A program made the position numbers and the translations under genes. The notes below the pieces were generated by a model. The model saw only the letters and a program-made list of their open reading frames with translations. It made no database searches and was not told where the DNA came from. A DNA stretch of 43,794 nt from Amycolatopsis anabasis (lineage in GTDB: Bacteria > Actinomycetota > Actinomycetes > Mycobacteriales > Pseudonocardiaceae), in the NCBI RefSeq assembly GCF_009765355.1, contig NZ_VTHK01000067.1, forward strand, positions 1-43,794, given 5' to 3'. Within the stretch, counting starts at the first letter, position 1, and each line of letters begins with the position of its first letter. Of the stretch, positions 1 to 8,734 are shown one piece after another.

Positions 1-723
1 CAACTGTGCGGGGTCGCTGTTCAACCCGGCCAAGGTCTGCATATCGACGTAGACGAAGATGTCAGCTTTCGGCTCACCTTGGCTGGCGCCGAGGCAGCGC
101 TCGATCAGAATGTCGACCCGCAACTGATCCAACGTCCGCGACTCATCCTTGGTTTTCCGTTTGCGAGCCTCACGATCGATGCTGTGGTACGCCGCGCTCC
201 CCTTTTCCACCGGAACGTCCGCGACCAACGTGCTCATGCCATGGTCCTGGTGAATCAACTGCAACTGCCGTTCGGCACGCTTGGCCTTGCACCGAGCCTC
301 ATACCCTTCCTTGTCGACCTTGGCGATCCAGTAGTTCACCATCTTTCGCAGCGAGGCCGGATTCTTCCCTTTCAGCCGCGTCGCCACTATCGCATCAACC
401 TCACGGGCCTTCTCGTCGCTCAAATACGCCGTGGGCTCGGCGATCTTGGAGGCTTTCTCCTCATCGATCACCCCACCCTCCATGGCCTTCAGGGTTTCGG
501 GTAGCCGCGTGGTGAGCGTTCGCGCAAGCGCGACCTTCTTCGCCGCCTTCTGCTCCACCAACTTCAACATCCAAGCGACCTCGACGGGCACACCACGAGA
601 TCTTCCTTGCAGGTTGTCCAGTTCTGCAATGGCTCTCAACTGCCGAGCCTGCGCCTGCGCAATCACCTCTCCCTCCGATTGAATAATCTCTCTCAACTCG
701 ACAAGTCTGGTATTTGTCTCCAC
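1..723 (-). CDS. DUF222 (13E12-type) domain protein, likely HNH endonuclease; partial
   Basis: The minus strand is open from a GTG at 723 to the window edge (241 codons). The translation begins METNTRLVELREIIQSEG and continues with AQARQLRAIAELDNL and later RTLDQLRVDILIERC, the pattern of the DUF222 domain that precedes a C-terminal HNH nuclease domain in actinobacterial 13E12-type proteins. The HNH part would lie beyond position 1 and is not visible. An in-frame TAA lies three codons upstream of the GTG, so the start cannot be much further out; a GGAGG sits only one base before it, unusually close, so translation might start at a later codon. These proteins are multicopy and poorly understood; nuclease activity is inferred from the family. 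Confidence 0.8.
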   Translation of the reverse strand, partial: METNTRLVELREIIQSEGEVIAQAQARQLRAIAELDNLQGRSRGVPVEVAWMLKLVEQKAAKKVALARTLTTRLPETLKAMEGGVIDEEKASKIAEPTAYLSDEKAREVDAIVATRLKGKNPASLRKMVNYWIAKVDKEGYEARCKAKRAERQLQLIHQDHGMSTLVADVPVEKGSAAYHSIDREARKRKTKDESRTLDQLRVDILIERCLGASQGEPKADIFVYVDMQTLAGLNSDPAQL

Positions 724-793
724 GCCTCCATTTTATCGAAAACGGAAGACCAACATCCATCCCGAATGGGTGAATCGAACACAGAACCAATGT

Positions 794-959
794 AACCAAA
801 CGTGCCCATTCCGCCGGAACTCGCATGCCCGAACGTGAATTTCAGCTACTGAAACGGGGAACTCCTGCTACCGAAACGGGGGACTCGCGCGACCGGACGG
901 GGAACTCGCGGCGGGTGAATCGGGCACGGCCGCCAACGCAACCAAACATGCCCATTCCG
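794..959. repeat. 20-bp direct repeat pair in the 724-1093 intergenic region
   Basis: AACCAAACGTGCCCATTCCG at 794-813 recurs at 940-959 with one mismatch (CAT for CGT). The two copies frame the 22-nt repeat units at 829-914. No gene is apparent in this roughly 370-bp stretch. Confidence 0.7.
829..914 (+). repeat. 22-nt phased intergenic repeats (locus A)
   Basis: Units of 22 nt follow one another without spacers: 849-870, 871-892 and 893-914, preceded by a degenerate unit at 829-848. The shared core is CGAAACGGGGAACTCGC. The same unit recurs inverted at 38941-39006 and, more diverged, at 26081-26146 and 6533-6650. It is not a CRISPR because there are no spacers. Function unknown. Confidence 0.7.
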
Positions 960-1021
960 TGGGGAACTGTCGCTGGTGACCAACAACGTGAACCGACCCG
1001 TGGAGCGACAGTTTCCCACGG
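957..1021. terminator. Long stem-loop downstream of the response-regulator gene
   Basis: An 18-nt arm at 957-974 pairs with 1004-1021 at 17 of 18 positions, with a 29-nt loop. It lies about 70 bp beyond the stop of the minus-strand regulator at 1094, fitting a terminator for that operon. There is no U tract, as is common in actinomycetes. The arms could equally be part of an intergenic repeat. Confidence 0.5.
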
Positions 1022-1093
1022 CACGCCGAAGGCGTGCCTGAAACCCAACCAAACCCGCCACTCGCCAACCAACCAACCCCGGAGCACAAGAAC

Positions 1094-1777
1094 TCAAACA
1101 CGCCACCGATACTGCCGCTCCGGCCGCCCAGTCCCACCATAACGAAGCCGAACCTCAGCCCGACCCGTTTCCGCGAAATGCTCCAAATACCTCCGCGCAC
1201 TCGGCCGGGACAACTCGGTGACCTCGGCGCACTCGGTGGCGGACAACCCATCCGGATGCTCCCGCAACGCCCGCTCGATCACCTCGGCGGTCTGCGTCGT
1301 GAGCCCCTTCGGCAACCCGCCCGCACCACGCGGCCGACCGGTGAACACGTCGTCGACATCTTCCTGACCGGCCGTCGGCTGCCGGGCGAGGCGGTCCAGT
1401 TTCCGATGCAGTGCCGAAACATGGTGCAACTGGTCGCGCAATGCCGCGTACGAGAACGGCTTGATGAGGTAGTGCAGAGCCCCACCGCGCATCGCCCCGC
1501 GAATGGTGTCCACGTCCCGCGCCGCGGTGATCACCACGACATCGATATCCACAGTGGACTGATCGGCACGCAGGCGGCGCAGCACGGTGAGCCCGTCCAG
1601 ATCCGGCAGGTAGATGTCCAGCAGCACGAGATCCGGCCGGAGCCGGTGGGCGGCCTCGAGCGCGTCGGCGCCGGTGTGCGCCACCCCCGCGACGGTGAAC
1701 CCTTCGGTCCGCTGGATATATCCACAGTGGACCTTGGCGACCATGAAGTCGTCGTCCACCACCAGAACCCGGATCAT
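1094..1777 (-). CDS. CitB/DctR-type response regulator
   Basis: A 227-aa response regulator. The N-terminal receiver domain has the acidic pair in VVDDDF (residues 6-11), the phospho-acceptor Asp in LLDIYLPDLDG (about residue 53), and the switch Thr and Lys (ITAA, IKPF). The C-terminal part (about 165-227) is a winged HTH of the kind seen in CitB/DctR/MalR regulators (LSATECAEVTELSRPSARRY). It starts at ATG 1777, overlapping the kinase stop (ATGA), so the two are translationally coupled. The neighbouring tctCBA genes make it the likely activator of tricarboxylate transport, by analogy with TctD and CitB systems; the regulation itself is inferred. Confidence 0.92.
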   Translation of the reverse strand: MIRVLVVDDDFMVAKVHCGYIQRTEGFTVAGVAHTGADALEAAHRLRPDLVLLDIYLPDLDGLTVLRRLRADQSTVDIDVVVITAARDVDTIRGAMRGGALHYLIKPFSYAALRDQLHHVSALHRKLDRLARQPTAGQEDVDDVFTGRPRGAGGLPKGLTTQTAEVIERALREHPDGLSATECAEVTELSRPSARRYLEHFAETGRAEVRLRYGGTGRPERQYRWRV

Positions 1778-3354
1778 CCACGCACCTCCGCGCCGGTCGG
1801 CAACACCGCGGTGAACACCGCGCCCGGAGACCCGGGAGACAGGGTCACCGAGCCACCGCGGCGGATGCACGCCTGCCGGGTCAGGGCCAGGCCGAGCCCC
1901 CGTTCACCGGCGTGCTCGGCGGCCTTCGTGGTGAACCCGTGGGCGAACACCTCGGTGGCGATCTCCGGGGCGACCCCGGGCCCGGAATCGCGGACCACGA
2001 CCGAGACCTCCTCGGGCGAATGCCGGATCGCGACTTCGATCCACTCACTTTCGCCGGAACCCCGCAACGCGTCCAGCGCGTTGTCCACCAGGTTGCCGAC
2101 CACGGTGACCAGATCCGCGGAGAGCCGGTCGTCGACGGGCGGGAGGCCGCTGTCCGCCGCCAGGCGCAGGCCGATGCCGTGTTCGGCGGCGGCGCTGGCT
2201 TTCGCGATGAGCAGGGCGGCCACCGCGGTGTCGGCGATCCGGGCGGTGACCTGGGCGTGCCACTCGTCGTGCGCCTTGCTGACCAGGTCGACGTAGTTGC
2301 GCACCTCGTCGAACTCACCGAGTTCGATCAACCCGGCGATGGTGTGCAGCCGGTTGGTGAACTCGTGCGCCTGGGCCCGCAGGGTGTCCGTGGCGCGGGC
2401 ACTCGCGGCGAGTTCTTCGCGCAGGGCCGCCAGTTCGGTGCGGTCACGCAGCGTGGTGACCGCGCCGAGCCGCCGCCCGCTTCGCGTGATCGGCATCCGG
2501 TTCATCACCAGTACCCGTCCCGCGCGGAGCACGATCTGATCGGTGCCGTGGGCGCGTCCGGTCAGCACGTCTCGCAGCCGTTCGTTGACGTCCAGTTCGT
2601 CCACCAGCACACCCACGCAGTCCGGCGGCAGCGCGAGCAGGTCCCGTGCCTGGTCGTTGATCAGAGTGATCCGCTGCTGCTGATCCACCGCGATCACGCC
2701 CTCCTTGATGCCGTGCAGCAGAGCTTCCCGATGTTCCACCAGGCCGGTGATCTCCCGGGGTTCCAGGCCCCAGGTCTGCCGGGTCACCCGCCAGGCCAGC
2801 AGCAGCGAACCGGCCAGGCCGAGCACGGTGGCGATGCCGAGCAGGGCCAGCGCGTTGCCCGGCGAGTTCGCGATTCCCTCGAAGAACCCGGGCAGCGCCT
2901 TGCCCGCGGCGACCAGGCCGATGAGGTTCCCCCGGTCGCCGATCACCGGCACGTGCGCGACCAGCGTGCCGTCGACCACGCCGACCCAGGACCGGCCGGT
3001 GGGCGCGTTGCTGTCACCCAGCGAAAGCGTCTGCCCGATCTGCCGGGGGTCGGGGGAGGTGAGCACCCGGCGATCCGGTGCGGCGATGATCACCGAGTCG
3101 GCGCCGGAGAGCGTCCGCGCGCCCTCGGCGAAGATCGGCAGCGGGTCCCGGCGCACCGGGTCGGCGAGGCTCAGCCGGACCCCGGGCGTGGCGGCGACGT
3201 TCTCCGCGACCGCGAGCAGGCGGCGGCCCTCGGTGTCGCGGAAGGCGTCGTTGGACTGGATCACCGAGAACGCGGTGACGCAGCCGAGCAGCGCGAACAC
3301 GATCACCAGCTGCCAGCCCAGCAGCTGCCTGGCCAGGGAACCCTTCGCACTCAC
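1774..3354 (-). CDS. CitA/DctB-type sensor histidine kinase
   Basis: A 526-aa membrane kinase starting at GTG 3354 (VSAKGSLARQ). A first TM segment (about residues 13-32) and a second (about 167-187) bracket an extracytoplasmic sensor domain, followed by a PAS domain (VIAVDQQQRITLIN), a SpoOB-type phospho-acceptor region (QAHEFTNRLHTIAGL, His), and an HATPase_c domain with N box (NLVDNALDA), G1 (DSGPGV) and G2 (GLGLAL). This is the CitA/DcuS/DctB layout for sensing dicarboxylates or tricarboxylates in the periphery. It forms an operon with the regulator at 1094-1777 and is divergent from tctC, so its ligand is likely the transported organic acid (inference). Confidence 0.9.
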   Translation of the reverse strand: MSAKGSLARQLLGWQLVIVFALLGCVTAFSVIQSNDAFRDTEGRRLLAVAENVAATPGVRLSLADPVRRDPLPIFAEGARTLSGADSVIIAAPDRRVLTSPDPRQIGQTLSLGDSNAPTGRSWVGVVDGTLVAHVPVIGDRGNLIGLVAAGKALPGFFEGIANSPGNALALLGIATVLGLAGSLLLAWRVTRQTWGLEPREITGLVEHREALLHGIKEGVIAVDQQQRITLINDQARDLLALPPDCVGVLVDELDVNERLRDVLTGRAHGTDQIVLRAGRVLVMNRMPITRSGRRLGAVTTLRDRTELAALREELAASARATDTLRAQAHEFTNRLHTIAGLIELGEFDEVRNYVDLVSKAHDEWHAQVTARIADTAVAALLIAKASAAAEHGIGLRLAADSGLPPVDDRLSADLVTVVGNLVDNALDALRGSGESEWIEVAIRHSPEEVSVVVRDSGPGVAPEIATEVFAHGFTTKAAEHAGERGLGLALTRQACIRRGGSVTLSPGSPGAVFTAVLPTGAEVRG

Positions 3355-3506
3355 GCGCCAACTATGACACTTTTCGCCGGAAGCGCCGCGTGACCACAAT
3401 GAACACAAGTACCGATAAGCGCGCAAACGAGACAACGGACCCCGGCCGGGGCACCATGCCTGCCAGCCGGTCGCGCACGAGGCCGGGGTCACAGCGAGGT
3501 GGCTTG
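3355..3506. promoter_or_regulatory. Divergent promoter region between sensor kinase and tctC
   Basis: 152 bp between two divergent starts. The stretch 3390-3440 is more AT-rich than its surroundings (ACAATGAACACAAGTACCG), as expected for a CitB-type regulator target, but I cannot point to a clear repeat pair. Confidence 0.4.
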
Positions 3507-4493
3507 ATGAAGAACCCGAAACACTGGCTGGCGGTGCTCGGCGCCGCGTTGCTGGTGCTCCTGGTCCCGCCCCTGGTCTCCTCGGGCCAGGACGAGGCGG
3601 GGACGCAGATCCGCAACCTGCGGGTGATGGTCCCGAACTCACCCGGCGGTGGCTACGACATCACCGCGCGTACCGCGGTCAAGGCGGTCGAGGACGCCGG
3701 GCTGAACGGTCCGATCGAGGTGTTCAACCTGCCCGGCGCGGGCGGCACGGTCGGCCTCGGCCGGCTGGTGAGCGAACGGGGCAACGGCAAGCTGGCCATG
3801 TCGATGGGGCTGGGCGTGGTCGGCGCGGTGTACACCAACCACGCGCCGTCCTCGTTGCAGGACACCACGCCGATCGCCAAGCTGACCGAGGAACCCGACA
3901 TCGTCGTGGTGAGCAAGGACTCGCCGTACCGGACGATCGGCGAGCTCGTCGCGGCGTGGAAGGCCAATCCGGGCGCGGTCCCGGTCGGCGGCGGATCGGC
4001 GCCCGGCGGACCGGATCACCTGGCGCCGATGCTGATGGCGAAGGCGGCCGGGCTGTCCCCGAAGCAGGTCAACTACATCCCGTTCGACGGCGGCGGCGAG
4101 CTGATGGCCTCGGTGCTCGGCGGCAAGGTCGGCTTCGGCGTCTCCGGGATCGGCGAGACGCGCGACCAGATCGCCGCCGGTCAGTTGCGGGCGCTGGCGG
4201 TGACCAGCCCGCAGCGGGTGCCGGGCATCGACGCGCCCACCCTGAAGGAGTCCGGTGTGGACGTCGGCTTCACCAACTGGCGCGGTGTCGTCGCGCCGCC
4301 GGGACTGTCCGAAAACGACAAGAACAAGCTCGTCGGGCTGTTCGGCAAGCTGCACGACAGCCCGCAGTGGCGCGACGCGTTGCGGTTGAACGGGTGGACC
4401 GACGCCTTCTCCGCCGGGGATTCCTTCGCGGCATTCCTGAAGGCCGAGAACGATCGGGTCGCGTCGGTGCTGAAGGAGCTGGGGCTGGCATGA
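3507..4493 (+). CDS. tctC: Tripartite tricarboxylate transporter, substrate-binding protein TctC
   Basis: A 328-aa TctC/Bug-family solute-binding protein, ATG 3507 preceded by GCGAGGTGG. The N terminus has a signal or anchor segment (about residues 8-26, LAVLGAALLVLLVPPLV) without a lipobox Cys, so a membrane-anchored or cleaved extracytoplasmic protein is expected. Family features follow: RVMVPNSPGGGYDITAR near the mature N terminus, the glycine-rich loop NLPGAGGTVGLGRL, and GGSAPGGPDHL and FDGGGELMASVLGG, the loops that bind the carboxylates. First gene of tctCBA; its stop overlaps the tctB start. The exact substrate (citrate, other tri- or dicarboxylates) cannot be told from sequence. Confidence 0.93.
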   Translation: MKNPKHWLAVLGAALLVLLVPPLVSSGQDEAGTQIRNLRVMVPNSPGGGYDITARTAVKAVEDAGLNGPIEVFNLPGAGGTVGLGRLVSERGNGKLAMSMGLGVVGAVYTNHAPSSLQDTTPIAKLTEEPDIVVVSKDSPYRTIGELVAAWKANPGAVPVGGGSAPGGPDHLAPMLMAKAAGLSPKQVNYIPFDGGGELMASVLGGKVGFGVSGIGETRDQIAAGQLRALAVTSPQRVPGIDAPTLKESGVDVGFTNWRGVVAPPGLSENDKNKLVGLFGKLHDSPQWRDALRLNGWTDAFSAGDSFAAFLKAENDRVASVLKELGLA

Positions 4494-5020
4494 CATCGTC
4501 TACTCTGGACAAAACGGCCGAACGCCGGCAAAGCTGGTGGCGGAAGCATTCCGAGCTGGGCCTGTGCGTGCTGCTGCTCGCGCTCGGTGTGCTGGTGCTC
4601 ACCGACGCGATCCGGATTCCGGTCGACTTCGCGCAGCGCGGCCCGGTCGGCCCGAAGGCGGTACCGGTCCTCGTCGGTTCGCTGCTCGTGGTCGTCTCGC
4701 TGCTGCTGGCGCGCGACGTGCTGCGGGGTGGCAAGGGTGAGGCCGAGGCGGGTGAGGACATCGACCTCGACGCACCCGCCGACTGGCGGACCGTGCTGAA
4801 ACTGGCCGGCGCGTTCCTCGCGAACGCGGCGCTGATCAACGTCGTCGGGTTCCCGATCTCCTCGGCGCTGCTGTTCTGGGGCGCCGCCTATGCCCTGGGC
4901 AGCCGGCATCCGGTGCGGGATCCGCTGCTGTCGGCCGTGCTCGCGGTGCTCACCTGGATCGTGTTCAACGAACTGCTCGGCGTCGCGCTCCCCGGCGGCC
5001 CGCTGATGGGGGTGCTGTAG
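4490..5020 (+). CDS. tctB: Tripartite tricarboxylate transporter, small membrane subunit TctB
   Basis: 176 aa, ATG 4490 overlapping the tctC stop (ATGA). Four hydrophobic segments (about 22-40, 55-73, 100-125, 135-160) match the four-TM TctB family, including the early loop GPVGPKAVPVLVG. It is the small, poorly conserved subunit that pairs with TctA in the membrane. Translational coupling with tctC and a 3-nt gap to tctA show one operon. Confidence 0.88.
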   Translation: MTSSTLDKTAERRQSWWRKHSELGLCVLLLALGVLVLTDAIRIPVDFAQRGPVGPKAVPVLVGSLLVVVSLLLARDVLRGGKGEAEAGEDIDLDAPADWRTVLKLAGAFLANAALINVVGFPISSALLFWGAAYALGSRHPVRDPLLSAVLAVLTWIVFNELLGVALPGGPLMGVL

Positions 5021-5023
5021 CCC

Positions 5024-6532
5024 ATGGACTCCATTTCGTTGCTGCTGGACGGTTTCGGCACCGCGCTGACCCCGGCGAACCTGCTGTTCGCCGCGGTGGG
5101 CGTGCTGCTGGGCACCGCGATCGGCGTGCTGCCCGGGATCGGCCCGGCGATGGCGGTCGCCCTGCTGCTGCCGGTCACCTACGGGCTCGACCCCACGGCC
5201 GCGTTCATCATGTTCGCCGGGATCTACTACGGCGGCATGTTCGGCGGCTCCACCACGTCCATCCTGCTCAACACCCCGGGGGAGAGCGCCGCGGTGGTCA
5301 CCGCGATCGAGGGGAACCCGATGGCCCGCCGGGGCCGGGGCGCGCAGGCGCTGGCGGCCGCGGCGATCGGGCACTTCGTCGGTGGCATGATCGGCACCAC
5401 CGCGCTCGTGCTGCTCGCGCCGACCGTCGCCTCGCTCGCGGTGAACATCGGCGCGCCGGACTACTTCGCCGTCATGGTGCTGGCGTTCATCGCGGTCACC
5501 TCGGTGCTGGGCAAGTCGCGGATCCGCGGGTTCGCCTCGCTGCTCATCGGGCTCACCATCGGCCTGGTCGGGCTGGACGAGATGACCGGGCAGTCCCGGC
5601 TCACCTTCGGTTTCCTGAACCTGGCCGACGGCATCGACGTGGTGATCGTGGCGGTCGGCCTGTTCGCGGTGGGCGAGTCGCTCTGGGTGGCCGCGCATCT
5701 GCGGCACAAGCAGGCCGAGGCCATCCCGGTCGGCCGGCCCTGGCTGTCCAAAACGGACCTGCGGCGGACGTGGAAGCCGTGGCTGCGCGGCCCGGTGATC
5801 GGATTCCCGTTCGGCGCGATTCCGGCCGGTGGTGCGGAGATCCCGACCTTCCTGTCCTATGTCACCGAAAAGCGGCTCTCCAAGCACCGCGAAGAATTCG
5901 GCTCCGGGGCCATCGAGGGCGTCGCGGGACCCGAGTCGACCGCGAGCGCGTCCGCGGCGGGCACGCTGGTGTCCATGCTGACCCTCGGCCTGCCGACCAC
6001 CGCGGTCGCCGCGGTCATGCTGGCGGCCTTCCAGCAGTACGGCATCCAGCCGGGACCGCTGCTCTTCCAGCGCGAATCGGCGCTGGTGTGGGGCCTGATC
6101 GCGAGTCTGTTCGTCGGGACCGTGTTGTTGCTGGTGATCAACCTGCCGATGGCGCCGATCTGGGCGAAGCTGCTGCGCATCCCCCGGCCGTACCTGTACG
6201 CGGGCATCCTGTTCTTCGCCAGCGTCGGCGCCTACGCGGTCGGCGGCCAGGTGATGGACCTGGTGCTGCTGTTCGTGATCGGCCTGCTCGGCCTGGCCAT
6301 GCGCCGCTACGGGTTGCCGGTCCTGCCCGCGATCATCGGCGTGATCCTCGGACCCGGCGCGGAACAGCAGATGCGGCGGGCACTCCAGCTCAGCGACGGC
6401 TCGCTGACCGGCCTGGTGAACTCGCCGATGGCCGTGACGATCTACGCGATCATCGCGGTGCTGCTGGCCTGGCCCCTGCTGCGCAAGGCATTCACCCGCC
6501 GCCGCGAACCCGAGCGAACCCCTGCCGCCTGA
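5024..6532 (+). CDS. tctA: Tripartite tricarboxylate transporter, large permease TctA
   Basis: 502 aa with about 10-12 TM segments. The signature of TctA is plain: GVLPGIGPAMAVALLLPVTY in the first half, then GIYYGGMFGGSTTSILLNTPG, and a second-half counterpart GFPFGAIPAGGAEIPTF. These duplicated G/P-rich re-entrant loops form the substrate pathway driven by the ion gradient. It is the last gene of tctCBA, three bases after tctB, and is followed by a long foldback that could terminate the operon. Full family length. Confidence 0.94.
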   Translation: MDSISLLLDGFGTALTPANLLFAAVGVLLGTAIGVLPGIGPAMAVALLLPVTYGLDPTAAFIMFAGIYYGGMFGGSTTSILLNTPGESAAVVTAIEGNPMARRGRGAQALAAAAIGHFVGGMIGTTALVLLAPTVASLAVNIGAPDYFAVMVLAFIAVTSVLGKSRIRGFASLLIGLTIGLVGLDEMTGQSRLTFGFLNLADGIDVVIVAVGLFAVGESLWVAAHLRHKQAEAIPVGRPWLSKTDLRRTWKPWLRGPVIGFPFGAIPAGGAEIPTFLSYVTEKRLSKHREEFGSGAIEGVAGPESTASASAAGTLVSMLTLGLPTTAVAAVMLAAFQQYGIQPGPLLFQRESALVWGLIASLFVGTVLLLVINLPMAPIWAKLLRIPRPYLYAGILFFASVGAYAVGGQVMDLVLLFVIGLLGLAMRRYGLPVLPAIIGVILGPGAEQQMRRALQLSDGSLTGLVNSPMAVTIYAIIAVLLAWPLLRKAFTRRREPERTPAA

Positions 6533-6650
6533 CCTGAACGTGCAACTCGCTTACCCGAACGTGTAGTTCACTCGCCCGAGTGTGCAATTGGTGAGTTGCA
6601 CACTCGGGTAAGCGAATTCAACACTCGGGTAAGCGAGTTGCACGTTCGGG
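6533..6650. repeat. Nested foldback of 21-22-nt units between convergent genes (locus B)
   Basis: A perfect 23-bp inverted repeat (6536-6558 with 6625-6647) encloses a second perfect 13-bp one (6575-6587 with 6596-6608). Units repeat at 21-22 nt (CCTGAACGTGCAACTCGC at 6533, CCGAACG at 6555; CTCGGGTAAGCGA at 6604 and 6625). It occupies the whole gap between tctA and the convergent GTPase gene, so it probably serves as a bidirectional terminator, but its size and its kinship to loci at 829, 26081 and 38905 mark it as a repeat element. Confidence 0.8.
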
Positions 6651-6663
6651 GAGGCGAGTGGCG

Positions 6664-8646
6664 CTAGACGCGGCGGAGGACGTGCAGCAGGTATTCCTTG
6701 CGGTTGAGGGGATTGTGGTCGGTCCGCGGCCGGGACGGGATCGGGCCGCGGACCGGACGGTAGTGGTCGAAGGCGGATTCGAGCACGCCTTCACCGCGGG
6801 TGAGGGACGGCAGTTGCCGGTCGAGTTCGTGGACGCGGGCCGCCGGGATCTCGCCTTCCAGCAGGTAGGCGGAATCCCGCGGCGCCGAGGTCCGGGGGAC
6901 CGCCTGCAGCCGCACCAGGGCCGCGTTCACCGATCCGAACGTGTCCGCCGGGATGTCCAGGCGGAAGCGGTGCATCGGTTCGTACACGCGGGTGCCCGCC
7001 TGCCGCAGCGCGCTCATCAGGACCAGCGGGGTCAGGTTGCGGAAATCTCCCGCGGTGCTGGACATGCGCTTGTCGAACACGCCGCCGGAGTGGCTCTGCC
7101 GCGCCCAGTAGCCGGAATGCGTGCAGGTGACCACGCAGTCGGCGACCTGCCACCCGTGGATTCCCTGCCGTAGGGTCTCGTGCACGGTTTCCTCGATCGC
7201 CTTGACGAACGCGAGCGGCAGCGAACCGAGTTCGATGCCCAGCCGGAACGCCACACCGGAACCGATCGGCGCCGGTTCCACGCGCAGGCCGATGGTCGCG
7301 AGGAACGGGTTCGGCTCCTTGGCGATCGTCTCGACGGCCGCGCCGGTGCCGATCGGACGTTCGAGGCAGATCGTCGTGGTTTCGCGGAAGGTGACGTCGA
7401 CGCCGAATTCGTCGGCCAGCGTCGCCTGGATGACCTCCTTCTGCACTTCGCCGTAGAGGGACACGGAAATCTCCTGCCGCATCTCGTCCTGCCGCAGGTT
7501 GATCAGCGGGTCCTGTTCGGCGAGCTGGGTGAGCGCGACGTGCAGCGCCCCCTTGTCGGCCGGGCGGTCCGGCACGACGACCGTTTCCAGCGTCGGCGGG
7601 GCGAACCGGTGGTGCTTCGCGGGGCGCGGCAGGCCGATCGCGTCGCCGACGCGGATGTCGCCGAGGCCCCAGAGCTTCCCGATCCGGCCCGCGGAAACCG
7701 ACGCACTCCGGTCCGCCGAGCCGCGGTCGAAGACGGCGATCGCGGTGACCTTCCCTTCGCCTCCCGCGCCGAACCGCAGCCGATCCCGCGTGCGGACCGT
7801 TCCCGAGAACATCCGGGCGTAGGCGATCTTCTCCCCGGCCGGACCGCGTTCGACCTTGAACACCGTCCCCGAAACGGGACCGTCGGCATCGCCCGCCGAG
7901 GCGGGCAGCAACTCCCGGATGCCGGTGATCAGCGCGTCCGTTCCGGCACCGGTGATCGCCGAACCGAAGAACACCGGATGCACCAGCGCCCGCCCGGTCT
8001 GCGCCGCGAGTTCGCCGCGGAGCCGCCGGTGGGAGAGTGCCGCTTCGTCGTCGACATACGCCGCGAGTAGCGCGTCGTCGTGCTCGGCGAGCACGTCGAT
8101 CAGCCGGGCGGTGAACTCGGCGTCCTCGGCGTGGGGTGTGAAGCGGGCATCGCGGGTGCCGAGCCCGCCGGGTGTTCCCATCGGGACGATCGCCGGGGTG
8201 AGCTTCCCGGAAATGCTCCGTAGCAAGGATTCGTGCCGCGCACCGGCGCGGTCGATCTTGTTCACGAAGATGAGGGTCGGAATGCGCAGCCGCCGCAACG
8301 TCCGCATCAGCACGCGCGTCTGCGCCTGCACGCCCTCCACGGCGGAGACCACCAGGACCGCGCCGTCGAGGACACTCAGCACCCGTTCCACCTCGGCGAT
8401 GAAATCCGGGTGGCCGGGCGTGTCGATCAGGTTGACCGTGCGCCCGTCCAGGACGAAGGACACGACGGCGGACTTGATGGTGATGCCGCGTTGGCGTTCC
8501 AGCGCGAGGGAATCGGTCTGGGTGCTGCCGTCGTCGACGCTGCCGATCTCGTCGATGACACCGGCGGCGAAGAGCAGCCGCTCGGTCAGGCTCGTTTTAC
8601 CGGCGTCGATATGGGCCAAAATCCCCAAGTTCAGCGTGCTCGTCAA
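6664..8646 (-). CDS. Ribosomal-protection GTPase (Tet(M)/OtrA-like)
   Basis: 660 aa, close to the roughly 640-660 of tetracycline ribosomal-protection proteins. EF-G-like G domain: G1 AHIDAGKTS (about 11-19), G2 region RGITIKSA, G3 DTPGH (about 75-79), G4 NKID (about 129-132). The C-terminal half has the domain IV/V features of this group (VTCTHSGYWARQSH, STAGDFRNLTPLVL). The family removes tetracycline from the ribosome by GTP-dependent rearrangement; whether this copy confers resistance is unknown, since many actinomycetes carry housekeeping-like relatives. The start is TTG 8646: a TGA lies two codons upstream, and MTSTLNLGILAHIDAGK aligns with the family N terminus. A leader ORF overlaps the start. 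Confidence 0.9.
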   Translation of the reverse strand: MTSTLNLGILAHIDAGKTSLTERLLFAAGVIDEIGSVDDGSTQTDSLALERQRGITIKSAVVSFVLDGRTVNLIDTPGHPDFIAEVERVLSVLDGAVLVVSAVEGVQAQTRVLMRTLRRLRIPTLIFVNKIDRAGARHESLLRSISGKLTPAIVPMGTPGGLGTRDARFTPHAEDAEFTARLIDVLAEHDDALLAAYVDDEAALSHRRLRGELAAQTGRALVHPVFFGSAITGAGTDALITGIRELLPASAGDADGPVSGTVFKVERGPAGEKIAYARMFSGTVRTRDRLRFGAGGEGKVTAIAVFDRGSADRSASVSAGRIGKLWGLGDIRVGDAIGLPRPAKHHRFAPPTLETVVVPDRPADKGALHVALTQLAEQDPLINLRQDEMRQEISVSLYGEVQKEVIQATLADEFGVDVTFRETTTICLERPIGTGAAVETIAKEPNPFLATIGLRVEPAPIGSGVAFRLGIELGSLPLAFVKAIEETVHETLRQGIHGWQVADCVVTCTHSGYWARQSHSGGVFDKRMSSTAGDFRNLTPLVLMSALRQAGTRVYEPMHRFRLDIPADTFGSVNAALVRLQAVPRTSAPRDSAYLLEGEIPAARVHELDRQLPSLTRGEGVLESAFDHYRPVRGPIPSRPRTDHNPLNRKEYLLHVLRRV

Positions 8647-8707
8647 GCGTCATGTCCCGGTGATAGGCGGCGATTCCTTCTGGGGTGGACATGAACGCTG
8701 CTCGCAT
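8597..8707 (-). CDS. Leader ORF overlapping the start of the ribosomal-protection GTPase
   Basis: A 36-codon ORF from ATG 8707 to TAA 8597, preceded by a strong Shine-Dalgarno (GAGGAGAAGG, 4 nt from the ATG). It begins MRAAFMSTPEGIAAY and ends FGPYRRR. It runs through the TTG start (8646) of the GTPase gene in another frame and stops 50 nt inside it. The GTPase itself has no good ribosome site, so its translation may depend on ribosomes reading this leader. Leader peptides are known before tet(M)-type genes; that this one acts likewise is inference. It might also be a small independent protein. Confidence 0.55.
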   Translation of the reverse strand: MRAAFMSTPEGIAAYHRDMTLDEHAELGDFGPYRRR

Positions 8708-8734
8708 GCGCCTTCTCCTCGATCCGGGTGCCGT

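Noticed and set aside
829..914. Short regular repeats as a CRISPR array
   Set aside because: Units follow each other directly with no unique spacers, differ from one another, and no cas genes are present.
4181..5887. Long open frame antisense to tctCBA
   Set aside because: Composition is a GC artefact (His/Arg/Asp/Gly-rich), and the plus strand encodes three clear transporter genes.
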